From Akkermansia muciniphila (GTDB taxonomy: Bacteria > Verrucomicrobiota > Verrucomicrobiia > Opitutales > UBA953): a stretch of DNA of 64,000 bases. Location of the stretch: NCBI GenBank assembly GCA_943331445.1, contig CALQLO010000005.1:1-64000 (forward strand). Direction: 5' to 3'. Below are positions 33,753 to 43,812 of this stretch, piece by piece (position 1 is the first letter of the stretch; each line of letters begins with the position of its first letter). The notes beneath the pieces are model-generated. The model searched no databases and was not told the origin of the DNA. It worked only from the letters and a program-made list of their open reading frames with translations. Position numbers and translations under genes: made by a program.

Positions 33753-35381
33753 TTATTGAAGCAGCCACACGAGGCCTAGCCACAGGAGCAAGGCCAACGC
33801 CGGCCCGCCGAGCAGCCGGCGCACCGACTGGGCCTCCGCCTGCATCAGGAATACACCCGACATCAGTATTCCGCCCGCCGGCCCCAACCACGGCCGGGTC
33901 AAGGTGAGGTGTATGTTCATCGACGGCACGAGTGCGCAGATTTCCGCGCACCAAGCCATCGCATGGAGGCAGGCGGCGGCCGTCCCGTTGAGCCACATGC
34001 CTAGCCAGAGGAGCCAATCGCTTACACTGCAGGCGGTCGACGCCATCCCGAGTATCAGGGGAATTTCCGAGAGTGGTACGAGCACGAGGTTCACGACGAC
34101 GCCACCCCAGCTCGCCGAACCAAAGAGGCCAAGCGTTAGCGGCGTCCCGGCGAGCGTGGCGGCGAGCGAAATGCAAAGGCCGCTCAACAAAAATTTCCGT
34201 AGCCACCAGCGGGTGCGCTGGGCGGCGGTGCGGCTGGCTTTCGGGGTGAGCCGTTCTTCTTCGGTGGGTTGGGTGCAAAGTTGGGCCGCGGGCCCGCCCG
34301 CCGTGATTAATCCCAGCACCGCAATATAGCTTAATTGGAACCCGGCGTCGGTGCAGGCGGCGGGACTGATGATCAGGGTCGCGGCGCAGGCCAGTGCCAG
34401 GGATTGTAGCGCCGGTGTCGAACGTTCGCCGACTTGCCCGCCCCAGATGAAGGCGGCCATGATCCAGGCTCGGACAGAGGAGGGTGATGCACCGGTAATT
34501 TCTACATAAATCCAGAGTGCGGCCAAGATGGCGATGCCGGCGGGTATGGCCGGGAGTCGTAAGCGTTTCGCGATCCACAAGAGTGCCGCGGTCATGCCCG
34601 CGATATGCAACCCGCTGATGGCAAAGAGATGCAAGGTGCCCGTAATCATGAACGCAGACTTGGCTTCCGCCGGGAGTAGTGAGGTCCGGCCGAGCATGGT
34701 CGCGGCGAGCAGCGCGCCGCCTTCATCGTCTTTCCATGGAAGCCTACGTAGCCAATATTCGAGTCGGGTCTCTTGCTCCTGACACCATGTGCTGAAGCGC
34801 GTGGGCGGGCCAAGCACGCCGAGGTTACGTCCGCCCCCAAGTCGGAGTGTCGCGCCCTGGCTGGCGACCCAGGCGTCAAACCCCTGTGGGTTGAGCGGCA
34901 GCGCTTCGATGTGCCCGGCGATCATGAGTTCTGCGCCGTCTGCCGGAGCGACTCCGTGGACCGAGAGGGCCACCCGTCGGCGAAAAAGTCCGCCATCTCG
35001 ATCGGTGATTACGCCGAGGCCAGTCCAGCCTTCGCCTGTTTTGCGTGGCGAGGCATGTTCGATCAGAATGGGAAATTCCCCGAAAGACCGGCGAGGGATG
35101 ATTCTTTCTTGAGGCGGGGTTCGTAGGTGGTGCCAGGCTGCACCGAAGAGGATGCCGGTGATTACCAGCGAGCAGGCGGCGATTTGAGGATGCCGGTTGC
35201 TCAACCAGGCAAACAGGACGCCGACCATCCCCAGGGCGAGGCACGGCCCGGCACTTAAATTCCATCCCGCATCAGCCGCGCAGCCGATGAGTAAGGGGAT
35301 CGCCAGCCAGAGGGCAGGGCAGTGCCCGAACCGAGTATAGTTTAGGGATGTTGCTGAATCCAGGGGGTCGGGCCTTGCCAT
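33753..35381 (-). CDS. comEC: ComEC/Rec2-family DNA uptake channel, without beta-lactamase-like domain
   Basis: The 542-residue membrane protein has two N-terminal hydrophobic segments (about 23-62), a short soluble DUF4131-like domain, and a C-terminal competence core of roughly nine segments. The core motif is LHLFAISGLHIAGMTAAL, followed by ITGASPSSVRAWIMA and DAGFQLSYIAVLGL. ComEC carries single-stranded DNA across the inner membrane during natural transformation. The metallo-beta-lactamase domain found at the C-terminus of many ComEC proteins is absent, as in a good part of the family. The frame overlaps the folK 3' end by 40 bases, so the true start could be a little downstream. Confidence 0.9.
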   Translation of the reverse strand: MARPDPLDSATSLNYTRFGHCPALWLAIPLLIGCAADAGWNLSAGPCLALGMVGVLFAWLSNRHPQIAACSLVITGILFGAAWHHLRTPPQERIIPRRSFGEFPILIEHASPRKTGEGWTGLGVITDRDGGLFRRRVALSVHGVAPADGAELMIAGHIEALPLNPQGFDAWVASQGATLRLGGGRNLGVLGPPTRFSTWCQEQETRLEYWLRRLPWKDDEGGALLAATMLGRTSLLPAEAKSAFMITGTLHLFAISGLHIAGMTAALLWIAKRLRLPAIPAGIAILAALWIYVEITGASPSSVRAWIMAAFIWGGQVGERSTPALQSLALACAATLIISPAACTDAGFQLSYIAVLGLITAGGPAAQLCTQPTEEERLTPKASRTAAQRTRWWLRKFLLSGLCISLAATLAGTPLTLGLFGSASWGGVVVNLVLVPLSEIPLILGMASTACSVSDWLLWLGMWLNGTAAACLHAMAWCAEICALVPSMNIHLTLTRPWLGPAGGILMSGVFLMQAEAQSVRRLLGGPALALLLWLGLVWLLQ

Positions 35382-35881
35382 ACGCGGAGGCCTTCACTGC
35401 CGATGGTCAGCGCGGCGACCTCCACCTTGAGCCAACCCCAGGGGCTACCGTTGGCGAGGGTCGCCACCTGAAGGAGATTACCCAAGGGAATCACCACGAA
35501 CCCCCGGGAAGACCACCTAGGGTGCGGGAGGGTCACCTCGGAGCTGGCCCAGGTACCCCCTTCATAGAAGAGCAGGTCGATATCCAAGGTCCTCGGTCCA
35601 TTGCGCTCAGCTAATCGCACCCGCCCTAAACGGGTTTCGATAGCCGCAGTTTGGGCCATAAGCTCATCAGGTTTTAAATTGGAACTAATTAACAGGCAGA
35701 GGTTTAAGAAGTTAGGCTGCTGCTCAAATCCTACCGGATCGGAATCCACGGCGGGGGAGATCGCGACCACTTCCGTGCCCGGTATTTTGCCCAATAAAGC
35801 GATGGCCTGGCCGATAATATCGGCCCGATTGCCAAGGTTACTGCCTAGGCCGAGGATGTATTGGCGGGGCTGCCCTTTCAC
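35342..35881 (-). CDS. folK: 2-amino-4-hydroxy-6-hydroxymethyldihydropteridine pyrophosphokinase
   Basis: The 179-residue enzyme transfers pyrophosphate from ATP to 6-hydroxymethyl-7,8-dihydropterin in folate synthesis. Motifs are YILGLGSNLGNR, AISPAVDSDPVGFEQQPNFLNLC and the ATP/Mg segment RNGPRTLDIDLLFY, followed by LPHPRWSSRGFVVIPL. The start is GTG at 35881, overlapping the folB stop by four bases (GTGA). The C-terminal 30 residues overlap the comEC start. Confidence 0.95.
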   Translation of the reverse strand: MKGQPRQYILGLGSNLGNRADIIGQAIALLGKIPGTEVVAISPAVDSDPVGFEQQPNFLNLCLLISSNLKPDELMAQTAAIETRLGRVRLAERNGPRTLDIDLLFYEGGTWASSEVTLPHPRWSSRGFVVIPLGNLLQVATLANGSPWGWLKVEVAALTIGSEGLRVWQGPTPWIQQHP

Positions 35882-36240
35882 GCCCGCTCACGCCGGATTT
35901 TCACCGAGATGGCGTCAAACTCCGCTGCCACGGGTGCAAACGGCTTATTTACTTCCACGGTGACCGCCTTGACTACCGGAAAAGTCCCCAAAAGCCGCGC
36001 GGCAATCTGCTGGGCGAGGGTTTCAATCAAGTAAACAGGCTTACCGGTGAGCTGGCCTTCGACCGTCCGGATGACTTCCGCGTAATCCACCGTTAATTTC
36101 AGGTCATCCGCCGCTGCCGCCGGGCGGGTGTCCACTTCCAGGTCCACCGAGACGGTGAACCGCTGGCCGAGACGTTTTTCCTCGGGCAGGGCGCCGTGGT
36201 GTCCGAACGACTTGATGCCAGCTATCCTGATGGTGTCCAC
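35878..36240 (-). CDS. folB: Dihydroneopterin aldolase
   Basis: The 120-residue enzyme cleaves 7,8-dihydroneopterin to 6-hydroxymethyldihydropterin. Family motifs are [39 protein letters not shown] (catalytic Glu region) and VTVEVNKP with catalytic Lys. I start at GTG 36240 ([13 protein letters not shown]), which gives the usual length of about 120. An in-frame TTG at 36300 would add 20 residues. It forms a unit with folK and is divergent from carB. Confidence 0.92.
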   Translation of the reverse strand: MDTIRIAGIKSFGHHGALPEEKRLGQRFTVSVDLEVDTRPAAAADDLKLTVDYAEVIRTVEGQLTGKPVYLIETLAQQIAARLLGTFPVVKAVTVEVNKPFAPVAAEFDAISVKIRRERA

Positions 36241-36359
36241 GCCCCGATGAATGCCCGCCCGGGACGCCCCTGCAAGCGCCTTCCCGTGGCGCGCCCGCAA
36301 TTGTTAGAAGTCCCCACTTGACCACCCTTCCAACGGTCGCTGACAGTCCGCGGAACACT

Positions 36360-39300
36360 ATGCCTAAGAGGACCGATATACGTTCAATCCTCATCATCGG
36401 CTCGGGGCCGATCATCATCGGCCAAGCCTGTGAGTTCGATTATTCCGGCACGCAGGCCTGTAAGGCTCTGCGCGAAGAGGGCTACCGAGTTATTTTGGTG
36501 AACTCGAATCCGGCCACAATCATGACCGACCCGGAGACGGCGGATGTTACCTACGTGGAACCCCTCACGGTCGAATCCGTGGAACGCATCATTGCTAAAG
36601 AGAAGCCGGATGCGCTCCTCCCGACGCTCGGCGGCCAGACGGCACTGAATCTCTCGCTCAAACTCGCGCGCACGGGTGTGCTGAAAAAATACGGCGTCGA
36701 GCTCATCGGCGCGAAGGAAGAGGCCATCGAGCGCGGCGAAGACCGCGAGATTTTCAAGAAGCTGATGCTCGAGATCGGCCTCGACGTGCCGCGCTCCCGC
36801 GTCGTGAAGTCGCTAGACGGCGCCCGCGAAACCATCGCCCTCATCGGCGGCGAGTTCCCGGTCATCATTCGCCCGTCCTACACGCTCGGCGGTACGGGCG
36901 GCGGTATTGCCTACAACAAGGAAGAATTCGAACGCATGGCCCAGGCCGGCCTCGATGCGTCCCCCGTCCACGAAGTCCTCATCGAGGAATGCCTCCTCGG
37001 CTGGAAGGAATATGAGATGGAAGTGATGCGCGACCATAAGGACCAGTGCGTCATCATTTGCTCCATCGAGAACTTTGACCCGATGGGCGTCCACACGGGC
37101 GATTCCATCACCGTGGCCCCGGCGCTCACATTGACCGACAAGGAATACCAGCTGATGCGCGACGCTTCGTTCGCCGTCATTCGGGCCGTGGGCGTTGAGA
37201 CGGGCGGTTCCAACATCCAGTTCTCCGTCAACCCGGCCAACGGCCGCATGATCGTCATCGAGATGAATCCGCGCGTGTCGCGCTCGTCGGCCCTCGCCTC
37301 GAAGGCCACGGGCTTCCCGATTGCCAAGATCGCCGCCAAACTCGCGGTGGGCTACTCACTCGACGAGCTGCAAAACGATATCACGAAGTCCACGCCGGCC
37401 TGCTTTGAGCCGACGATTGATTACGTCGTTACCAAGATCCCCCGTTTCACGTTCGAGAAGTTCGTGGGCGCCGATACGACCCTGACCTCCGCGATGAAAT
37501 CCGTCGGCGAGGCGATGGCCATTGGGCGCACGTTTAAGGAGTCCTTCCAGAAGGCCCTGCGCTCCCTCGAGATCGGTGCCTGGGGCTTCGGTTGTGGCGG
37601 TAAGTTTGGCGATGCGGCCTTCACTGATGTCACGGAAATCCGCGCACGGCTCGCCCGCCCAAATCCGGAGCGCCCGTTCTTCGTCCGTTACGCGATGCTC
37701 GCGGGCCTGACGGAGAAGGAGATCTTTGACCTTTCCAAGATCGACCCGTGGTTCCTCCGCCAGCTGCGCGGCATCGTCGACATCGAGCTGGCCCTCAAGG
37801 CGGCTGGTAAATCCGTCGGTACCGACCTCCTCCGCCAAGCCAAGGAAGCGGGCTTCGCTGATCGTCAGATCGCCCATGCGACGGGCCTAGCTCCCGCCTC
37901 AGTCTACTCCCAGCGCAACGCCGCGGGCATCAAGACGGTCTTCCGCCTGGTCGACACGTGCGCCGCGGAGTTCGAGTCTTTCACGCCTTACTTCTACTCG
38001 TCCTATGGCGACGAATCGGAAGTCCGTCCGTCCGATAAGAAAAAGGTGATGATCCTCGGCGGCGGTCCTAATCGCATCGGCCAAGGCATCGAGTTCGATT
38101 ACTGCTGCGTGCATGCCTCCTACGCTCTCCGCGCTGCCGGCTACGAAACGGTGATGGTAAACTCCAATCCTGAGACGGTTTCGACCGACTATGACACTTC
38201 CGATCGTCTCTACTTCGAGCCACTGACGCTTGAGGATATTCTGGAAATCTACCGCACGGAGAAGTGCGTCGGCGCCATTGTGCAGTTCGGGGGCCAGACG
38301 CCGCTCAATCTCGCGGCCGACCTCGAAGCCAACGGCGTCAATGTCGTCGGCACCTCCCCGGCCAGCATCGCGCTCGCCGAGGACCGCCAGCAATTCAAGG
38401 ACATCCTCATCGAGCTCGGCATTCGCCAGCCGGTCAACAAAACCGCACTCTCGGCCGAAGAAGCCTACCAGGCCGCCGAAGAAATTGGTTTCCCCGTCCT
38501 GCTTCGTCCGTCTTTCGTCCTCGGAGGGCGCGGCATGTTTATCGTCTATGGTATGGACGAATTGAAGTCCGTCGTTCGCGAGGCTTTCGATGTCGCCCCG
38601 GGTAAGCCAGTCTTGCTCGATAAGTTCCTTGAGGACGCCATCGAGCTCGATGTCGACGCTATCTCCGACGGAGAAACCACGGTCATTGGTGGTATGCTCG
38701 AGCACGTCGAACACGCGGGCGTGCACTCCGGCGACGCTGGCATGGTGCTACCCCCGCACACCCTTTCCCCGGCCCTCATCGATGAAGTCCGCCGCATCAC
38801 CCATTCCCTGGCGAAACGCCTCAAGGTTGTCGGGCTGATGAATATCCAGTTCGCCATCAAGGATGGCATTGTCTTCATGCTCGAGGTCAACCCGCGCGCC
38901 TCCCGCACGATTCCCTTCGTCTCCAAGGCGATCGGCGTGCCGCTCGCGAAGCTCGCTTCGCTCTGCATGCTCGGCGACAAGCTGAAGAACCTCGGCTTCA
39001 CGCAGGAAATCCGTCCGCCCTATTGGTCTGTTAAAGAATCCGTCTTCCCGTTCAGCCGCTTCCCAGGTGCGCCAGTCGCGCTCTCCCCGGAGATGCGTTC
39101 GACGGGCGAGGTCATGGGTGTCGACGACGATCTGGGTATGGCCTACGCGAAGGCGCAGATGGCGGCTCAGCCGGCCCTACCGACGGCCGGTAATGCATTC
39201 CTCTCCGTGAAGGATCGCGATAAGGATGGCGCCGTGCTCGTCGCCCGCGAACTCGCCTCCCTCGGGTTCAATATTTATTCCACGAGTGGCACCGCTGCCG

Positions 39301-39602
39301 CCCTTGAAGCCGCCGGCGTGAAAGTCCATAAGCTCGGTAAGATCTCCGAGGGGGCCCGCCCCAACGTGTTGGACCTCCTGAAGAACGGCCAGTTGCAGAT
39401 GATCGTGAACACCGCCGCCGGTATGCTGCCGCGCAAGGACGAGAATGCCATGCGCTCGGAAGCCGTTCTGCGGGGGGTCTATATGGCCTCGACGATGAAC
39501 GCCGCCCGGGCCGCCGTCCTGGGTATCCATTCCCTCCGGAATCACCCCCTGACGGTAAGTTCTTTGCAGGAGCACGCAAAGGTGCTTCCCCCAAAGGCCT
39601 GA
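36360..39602 (+). CDS. carB: Carbamoyl-phosphate synthase large subunit
   Basis: The 1080-residue enzyme makes carbamoyl phosphate for pyrimidines and arginine. It contains two homologous ATP-grasp halves. Each starts with a [17 protein letters not shown] or [17 protein letters not shown] motif and includes [18 protein letters not shown] or [18 protein letters not shown]. The C-terminal MGS-like allosteric domain (about 940-1080: [16 protein letters not shown]) is present. ATG 36360 ([16 protein letters not shown]) is chosen over the TTG at 36318. The small subunit carA is not in the window. Confidence 0.97.
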   Translation: MPKRTDIRSILIIGSGPIIIGQACEFDYSGTQACKALREEGYRVILVNSNPATIMTDPETADVTYVEPLTVESVERIIAKEKPDALLPTLGGQTALNLSLKLARTGVLKKYGVELIGAKEEAIERGEDREIFKKLMLEIGLDVPRSRVVKSLDGARETIALIGGEFPVIIRPSYTLGGTGGGIAYNKEEFERMAQAGLDASPVHEVLIEECLLGWKEYEMEVMRDHKDQCVIICSIENFDPMGVHTGDSITVAPALTLTDKEYQLMRDASFAVIRAVGVETGGSNIQFSVNPANGRMIVIEMNPRVSRSSALASKATGFPIAKIAAKLAVGYSLDELQNDITKSTPACFEPTIDYVVTKIPRFTFEKFVGADTTLTSAMKSVGEAMAIGRTFKESFQKALRSLEIGAWGFGCGGKFGDAAFTDVTEIRARLARPNPERPFFVRYAMLAGLTEKEIFDLSKIDPWFLRQLRGIVDIELALKAAGKSVGTDLLRQAKEAGFADRQIAHATGLAPASVYSQRNAAGIKTVFRLVDTCAAEFESFTPYFYSSYGDESEVRPSDKKKVMILGGGPNRIGQGIEFDYCCVHASYALRAAGYETVMVNSNPETVSTDYDTSDRLYFEPLTLEDILEIYRTEKCVGAIVQFGGQTPLNLAADLEANGVNVVGTSPASIALAEDRQQFKDILIELGIRQPVNKTALSAEEAYQAAEEIGFPVLLRPSFVLGGRGMFIVYGMDELKSVVREAFDVAPGKPVLLDKFLEDAIELDVDAISDGETTVIGGMLEHVEHAGVHSGDAGMVLPPHTLSPALIDEVRRITHSLAKRLKVVGLMNIQFAIKDGIVFMLEVNPRASRTIPFVSKAIGVPLAKLASLCMLGDKLKNLGFTQEIRPPYWSVKESVFPFSRFPGAPVALSPEMRSTGEVMGVDDDLGMAYAKAQMAAQPALPTAGNAFLSVKDRDKDGAVLVARELASLGFNIYSTSGTAAALEAAGVKVHKLGKISEGARPNVLDLLKNGQLQMIVNTAAGMLPRKDENAMRSEAVLRGVYMASTMNAARAAVLGIHSLRNHPLTVSSLQEHAKVLPPKA

Positions 39603-39624
39603 TTAGGGTACGAAACCCCTTCCC

Positions 39625-40386
39625 ATGAAATACCCCGTCCTCGCCGCGCTGGCCGTCGCCGTCGCGTCTCTCCATGCCGCCAAAGAAGCGCCGGCTGCTG
39701 GCGCCGCGCCCGCTGATGCCGTGCATGCCGCCCTTACCCCCGCAAAACCCGTGAAACCGCTCACCCCCGAACAGGTCAAACAGGCCTGGACCATGCTTGG
39801 CTTCTCTGTCGCCAGCCAATCCCAAATGCCGCAAATCAACTCGCAGCTCGAGTTGTCCGACGAGGAGATTGATCTCTTCCTCTCCGGTGTGCGCCTCGCC
39901 CTGCGTGGCGAGAAGCCGAAGTTCAATCCGGCCGAACTCGGCGAAGGTGCTGACGCCCTCTTTGAAGGCCGCGTCAAGGCCAAGGCCGGTAAGTGGGGCA
40001 AGACGAACGACGAGTTTCTCGCTAAGATCGACGCCGATAAGTCGGTGACGAAGACCGCTTCGGGCCTCCGTTACAAGATCCTCGCCAAGGGTTCGGACGT
40101 GAAGCCGACCGCTGCCTCCACCGTTAAATGCCGCTACACGGGCAAGCTTGTGGACGGTAAGGTTTTCGACTCCACCACCACTCGCAACAATGAGCCGACC
40201 GAGTTCCCGCTCAGCGGCGTCATCCCGGCTTGGACCGAAGGCGTTCAGCTCATCGGCATCGGTGGTAAGATCGTCCTCTATTGCCCAGCCGCCCTCGGCT
40301 ACGGCAAGCAGGGCCAAGGCCCGATCCCTGGCGAATCCGTCCTCGAGTTCGAAGTCGAGCTCGTCGAGATCTCCAAGGCCAAGTAA
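39625..40386 (+). CDS. FKBP-type peptidyl-prolyl cis-trans isomerase, exported
   Basis: The 253-residue product has a signal peptide (MKYPVLAALAVAVASLHAA), an Ala/Pro-rich linker, a helical FKBP_N-like dimerisation domain (about residues 45-135) and a C-terminal FKBP domain (about 150-250: VKCRYTGKLVDGKVFDST, FPLSGVIPAWTEGVQLIGIGGK, PAALGYGKQGQGPIPGESVLEFEVELV). This is the FkpA/Mip layout, a periplasmic folding catalyst. It is followed by a terminator. Confidence 0.93.
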   Translation: MKYPVLAALAVAVASLHAAKEAPAAGAAPADAVHAALTPAKPVKPLTPEQVKQAWTMLGFSVASQSQMPQINSQLELSDEEIDLFLSGVRLALRGEKPKFNPAELGEGADALFEGRVKAKAGKWGKTNDEFLAKIDADKSVTKTASGLRYKILAKGSDVKPTAASTVKCRYTGKLVDGKVFDSTTTRNNEPTEFPLSGVIPAWTEGVQLIGIGGKIVLYCPAALGYGKQGQGPIPGESVLEFEVELVEISKAK

Positions 40387-40410
40387 GTCCTGTTCTCAGG
40401 CTTATTCCAC

Positions 40411-40442
40411 GCGGCGCACCTTCGGGTGCGCCGCTTTGCTTT
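40411..40442 (+). terminator. Rho-independent terminator after the FKBP gene
   Basis: A perfect 10-bp stem (40411-40420 with 40425-40434) closes a TTCG tetraloop and is followed by TTTGCTTT. Confidence 0.88.
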
Positions 40443-40465
40443 ACCCCGGTAATAAAGTGTGTCTA

Positions 40466-42022
40466 ATGAGTTACCTCCCCCCATTCATGCGTTGCGCCCT
40501 TCCCCTGGCTTTCCTGACTGCGGCTTCCCTTGGGGTGGCTGCACCCGCACTCGTGACCGATCTCTCGCTGGGGGCGGCTATCGATCAGGCACTGCTGAAT
40601 AACCTCGGCCTCGCGGTGACGAGGCTTTCCGCCACCAACGCTTTCGATTCCGTTGATATCGCGCAGTCGGTTTTTGACCCGACGCTCAATTGGACCAATA
40701 CGCTCTCGGGTACGCGGACTCCGCTGGAGATTTCCTCGGGTGCGCCTGCGGCCCGCGGTTATGCTTCTGGGGTTGGCGTTAGCCAGCGCTTCACATGGGG
40801 AGGAACTTTGGCGGTCGGTGCTAATATGACCCGGGCCTGGGCCGAGTCGGGCGGCTTCGGTTCACCGTCCCTTTTCGATTTCGGCACCACGGTTTCGTAC
40901 ACGCAGCCTTTGCTGGCCGGAGGCTGGGAGGCCGCAAATCTCACCTCCCTCATCTCCGCACGTCAAGGCGCCGTCCGCGGTCGTCTCGAGCTTCGTGCCG
41001 CCGCGCTCGATTTAATCCGCGACACGGAGATTGCTTATTGGTCTCTCGCCGGTGCCCGCACCTTGGTCGCCGCCCGGGAGACGAGTTTGCGGTCTTCGGA
41101 GTCTTTACTGGCGCAAGTGAAGGCGAAGCGGGCTTTGGGCGATGCGACGTTGCTTGAGGAGCTGCAGGCCTCGGCTGATGTATCGACCCAGCGCGTTGCC
41201 TTGCTCGGCGCTCGCCAGTCCGTCGACGGGGCCGAGATGTCGCTGCGCCGTACGCTCGGGCGGGGCACGGTAACCGACATCGAAAAAGCCATTACGGTTC
41301 AGCCACTATCGACAGAGGCGGTGCCGCCTCCCGCCGATTTCCAGCCGTGGATGCGCGTCGCCGCGGACTTTGATTTCGCCACGGCTATCCAACTTTCAAG
41401 CTTAGCTCAGGCCGATGCCGCCGTGGCGCAGGCGGTGCAGAACGATCAGCCTAGTCTTAACCTGACGCTCGCCAGTTCCTCCTTCGCCGATGCCGGGACC
41501 GGTTTTTCCGCGGGCCTCGACCATCTGCGCCGACAGGCCGGCTGGGGGAATTCGGTGGGCCTAACCTTGAGCTTCCCTTTGGGGTTCCGGGAATCGGCGG
41601 CGACGCTCCGCACGGCCAACCGCTCGCGCCGACAGGCCGAACTTTCGCTCGCCAATATCCGTCAAGAGCTGGTGTTTAACGCCCGCGCGGCCTGGCGGGA
41701 TCTGGAATCGGCCCGCTCGCGCGTCACGGCTTCTGGCGCCAGCCTTGAACTTCAGCGCAAGTCCTATGAAGGCGAACGCGCTCGTTACGGTGCGGGCCAA
41801 TCCGATATCTTGCGCGTCCTCCAAGCCCAGGCCGCGTTTGATGCCTCCCAAGTCAGCTGGCTGCAATCCCTGCTCGATGCCCGCGTCGCCGCGGCTCGCG
41901 TTGGCCGACTCGATGGCACCATTCTCACCCGCCACGGCTTCAAGATGGAAGCCGTCGAGCAACAAGTCGGCCTCGGCCTCGGCTCCACCGACCCGCTCCC
42001 CGTTTTGCCTGAATTAAAATGA
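40466..42022 (+). CDS. TolC-family outer-membrane efflux protein
   Basis: The 518-residue product starts with a signal peptide (MRCALPLAFLTAASLGVAAPA after a short lead) and shows the TolC pattern: DLSLGAAIDQALLNNLGLAVTRL, FDPTLNWTNTLSG, and long helical stretches with RQELVFNARAAWRDLESA and RKSYEGERARYGAGQSDILRVLQAQ. Such proteins form the trimeric outer-membrane duct of efflux or type I export machines. I choose ATG 40466; an ATG at 40487 is also possible. It is the first gene of a four-gene TolC-MacA-MacB(ATPase)-MacB(permease) operon, and its stop overlaps the adaptor start (ATGA). Confidence 0.92.
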   Translation: MSYLPPFMRCALPLAFLTAASLGVAAPALVTDLSLGAAIDQALLNNLGLAVTRLSATNAFDSVDIAQSVFDPTLNWTNTLSGTRTPLEISSGAPAARGYASGVGVSQRFTWGGTLAVGANMTRAWAESGGFGSPSLFDFGTTVSYTQPLLAGGWEAANLTSLISARQGAVRGRLELRAAALDLIRDTEIAYWSLAGARTLVAARETSLRSSESLLAQVKAKRALGDATLLEELQASADVSTQRVALLGARQSVDGAEMSLRRTLGRGTVTDIEKAITVQPLSTEAVPPPADFQPWMRVAADFDFATAIQLSSLAQADAAVAQAVQNDQPSLNLTLASSSFADAGTGFSAGLDHLRRQAGWGNSVGLTLSFPLGFRESAATLRTANRSRRQAELSLANIRQELVFNARAAWRDLESARSRVTASGASLELQRKSYEGERARYGAGQSDILRVLQAQAAFDASQVSWLQSLLDARVAAARVGRLDGTILTRHGFKMEAVEQQVGLGLGSTDPLPVLPELK

Positions 42023-43125
42023 AGTCCAAGAACCTGCTCATTACTTTACTGGCCGGGGCAATCCTGGCTGGCGGTTGGTACACCTGGATCGCTAAGTCTG
42101 GCCCGGCCAGCCGACGCGGGGTTGCCGGACTGGTCGCGAATCCGCTCGAGGCGACGGTCACCGTCCGAGATATCGAGGAGACGGTCGACGCGGCCGGCTT
42201 CGTTCGTCCCGTGCTCTACAGCGACGTCAAGGCCGAGGTCAGTGGTAAGATCGACAAGATTCATATTAAAGACGGCCAGACGGTGAAGAAGGGGGCACCG
42301 CTTCTCGAACTCGACCCGACCTTCGTCCGGGCGGATGAAGCTGAGGCTCGCCAGAATGTCCAATTGCAGCAGTTCAATCTCGAGAAGGCTACGCGGGACC
42401 TGAAGCGGGCCGATGCTTTGCGCAACCAAGGCTTCGTCTCCGACCGGGAGCAGCAGGATTCCCAGACCGCCTTCGAGGTGGCGAAACTCCAGCGTGATGT
42501 CGCGCAGGCTCGGCTCGACAAGGCCGCGGAGAATACCCGCAAGACCATTATTACCGCCCCGCACGACGGCATGGTTTCCGATTCCAACTCCCTCGTCGAA
42601 GGCCAGGTCGTTATTGGCGCCCAGTCTATTAATAGCGGCACGCCGCTGATGCGCATTTCCAATGTCAGCATCCTGCGCGTCGATTTGAATCTCAATGAGT
42701 TCGCCGCAGCGCGCGTGCACCTGGGCACGGATGCGGCCATTACGTTCGACTCACTTCCGGGGATGACGAAGAAGGGTCAGGTGTCGTTCCTGGCTCCTTT
42801 CGGCACGGCGGATGCAAAGACCCCGGATCTCCGCGTCTTTCCCTGTCAGGTCTCCTTTCCGGCCGGGGAGGGTGCGCGACCTGGGATTAGCGCGAATATC
42901 TCCGTACTCATCTCCCGGGAGAAGCAGTGTGTGGCCGTACCGGTCTCGGCCATCTTTGTGGAAGGCAATCAGCGTATCGCTTACGTGAAGGATGCTGCGG
43001 GTGAATGGGAGCGCCGAATCATCAAACTGGGCTTGAGCGATGCCGGTTGGTCGCAGGTGAAATCCGGACTTAAGCCCGGCGAGGCCGTCAGCCTGATTCG
43101 TCCCGCCGCTCCGACTGTGCGCTGA
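42019..43125 (+). CDS. macA: Efflux periplasmic adaptor (HlyD/MacA family)
   Basis: The 368-residue membrane fusion protein has an N-terminal anchor (NLLITLLAGAILAGGWYTWI), a split lipoyl domain (VKAEVSGKIDKIHIKDGQTVKKGAPLLEL and IITAPHDGMVSDSNSLVEGQVV), a helical hairpin (about residues 95-175) and a C-terminal beta-barrel (VPVSAIFVEGNQRIAYVKD). It links the MacB-type ABC permease to the TolC duct. It overlaps the TolC gene by four bases, and the ATPase gene starts directly after its stop. Confidence 0.92.
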   Translation: MKSKNLLITLLAGAILAGGWYTWIAKSGPASRRGVAGLVANPLEATVTVRDIEETVDAAGFVRPVLYSDVKAEVSGKIDKIHIKDGQTVKKGAPLLELDPTFVRADEAEARQNVQLQQFNLEKATRDLKRADALRNQGFVSDREQQDSQTAFEVAKLQRDVAQARLDKAAENTRKTIITAPHDGMVSDSNSLVEGQVVIGAQSINSGTPLMRISNVSILRVDLNLNEFAAARVHLGTDAAITFDSLPGMTKKGQVSFLAPFGTADAKTPDLRVFPCQVSFPAGEGARPGISANISVLISREKQCVAVPVSAIFVEGNQRIAYVKDAAGEWERRIIKLGLSDAGWSQVKSGLKPGEAVSLIRPAAPTVR

Positions 43126-43812
43126 ATGGGCTCGCTCGTCGCCATCCGCGGTCTGCATAAGGCCTACCACATGGGGGATGAAACCGTCCATGCGCTGGAT
43201 GGGGTCGACCTCGATTTCGATCGCGGAGAATATATCGCCATCCTGGGGCCATCAGGCTCCGGCAAATCCACGCTGATGCATATTCTGGGTTTCATGGATC
43301 AGCCGACCTCAGGGAGCATTATTTTCGAAGGAGAGGAAGTCTCTTCCCTCGGGGCGGATCGCCGGGCCTGGTATCGCTCGAACCGCGTTGGGTTTGTCTT
43401 CCAGTCATTTAACTTACTGCCCCGTCTGACTGTTCTCGAGAACGTGGCTTTGCCGTTACTTTATCGCGAAGACTCGGACCGCGAGGCGAACGAGGCCGCG
43501 GCGAAGCATGCGCTGGAGCGGGTGGGGATGTTGCATCGGCTGGAGCATCGCCCGTCGCAACTTTCCGGCGGCGAACGTCAGCGTGTCGCCATCGCCCGAG
43601 CCATCGTCGGCAAGCCTTCCATCGTCTTCGCCGATGAACCCACGGGTAACCTCGACGTCAAGAATGTCGACCGCATCCTCGACTTACTCGGCTCGTTGTT
43701 GGCGGAAGGCATTACGGTCATCGTGGTCACTCATGATCTCGGTGTGGCCGCCCGGGCGCGGCGCATTATCACAATGCGGGCGGGCAAGGTGCAGGAGGAT
43801 CGCCGCCAATGA
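43126..43812 (+). CDS. ABC transporter ATP-binding protein (MacB/LolD type)
   Basis: The 228-residue ATPase shows Walker A GPSGSGKSTL, the Q-loop FVFQSFNLLPRL, the signature LSGGERQRVAIARAI, Walker B IVFADEPTGNLD and the switch His VVTHDLGVAAR. The FNLLPR and PTGNLD forms are typical of the MacB/LolD/FtsE mechanotransmission group. The stop overlaps the permease start by four bases (ATGA). Its partners are the adaptor before it and the permease after it. Confidence 0.95.
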   Translation: MGSLVAIRGLHKAYHMGDETVHALDGVDLDFDRGEYIAILGPSGSGKSTLMHILGFMDQPTSGSIIFEGEEVSSLGADRRAWYRSNRVGFVFQSFNLLPRLTVLENVALPLLYREDSDREANEAAAKHALERVGMLHRLEHRPSQLSGGERQRVAIARAIVGKPSIVFADEPTGNLDVKNVDRILDLLGSLLAEGITVIVVTHDLGVAARARRIITMRAGKVQEDRRQ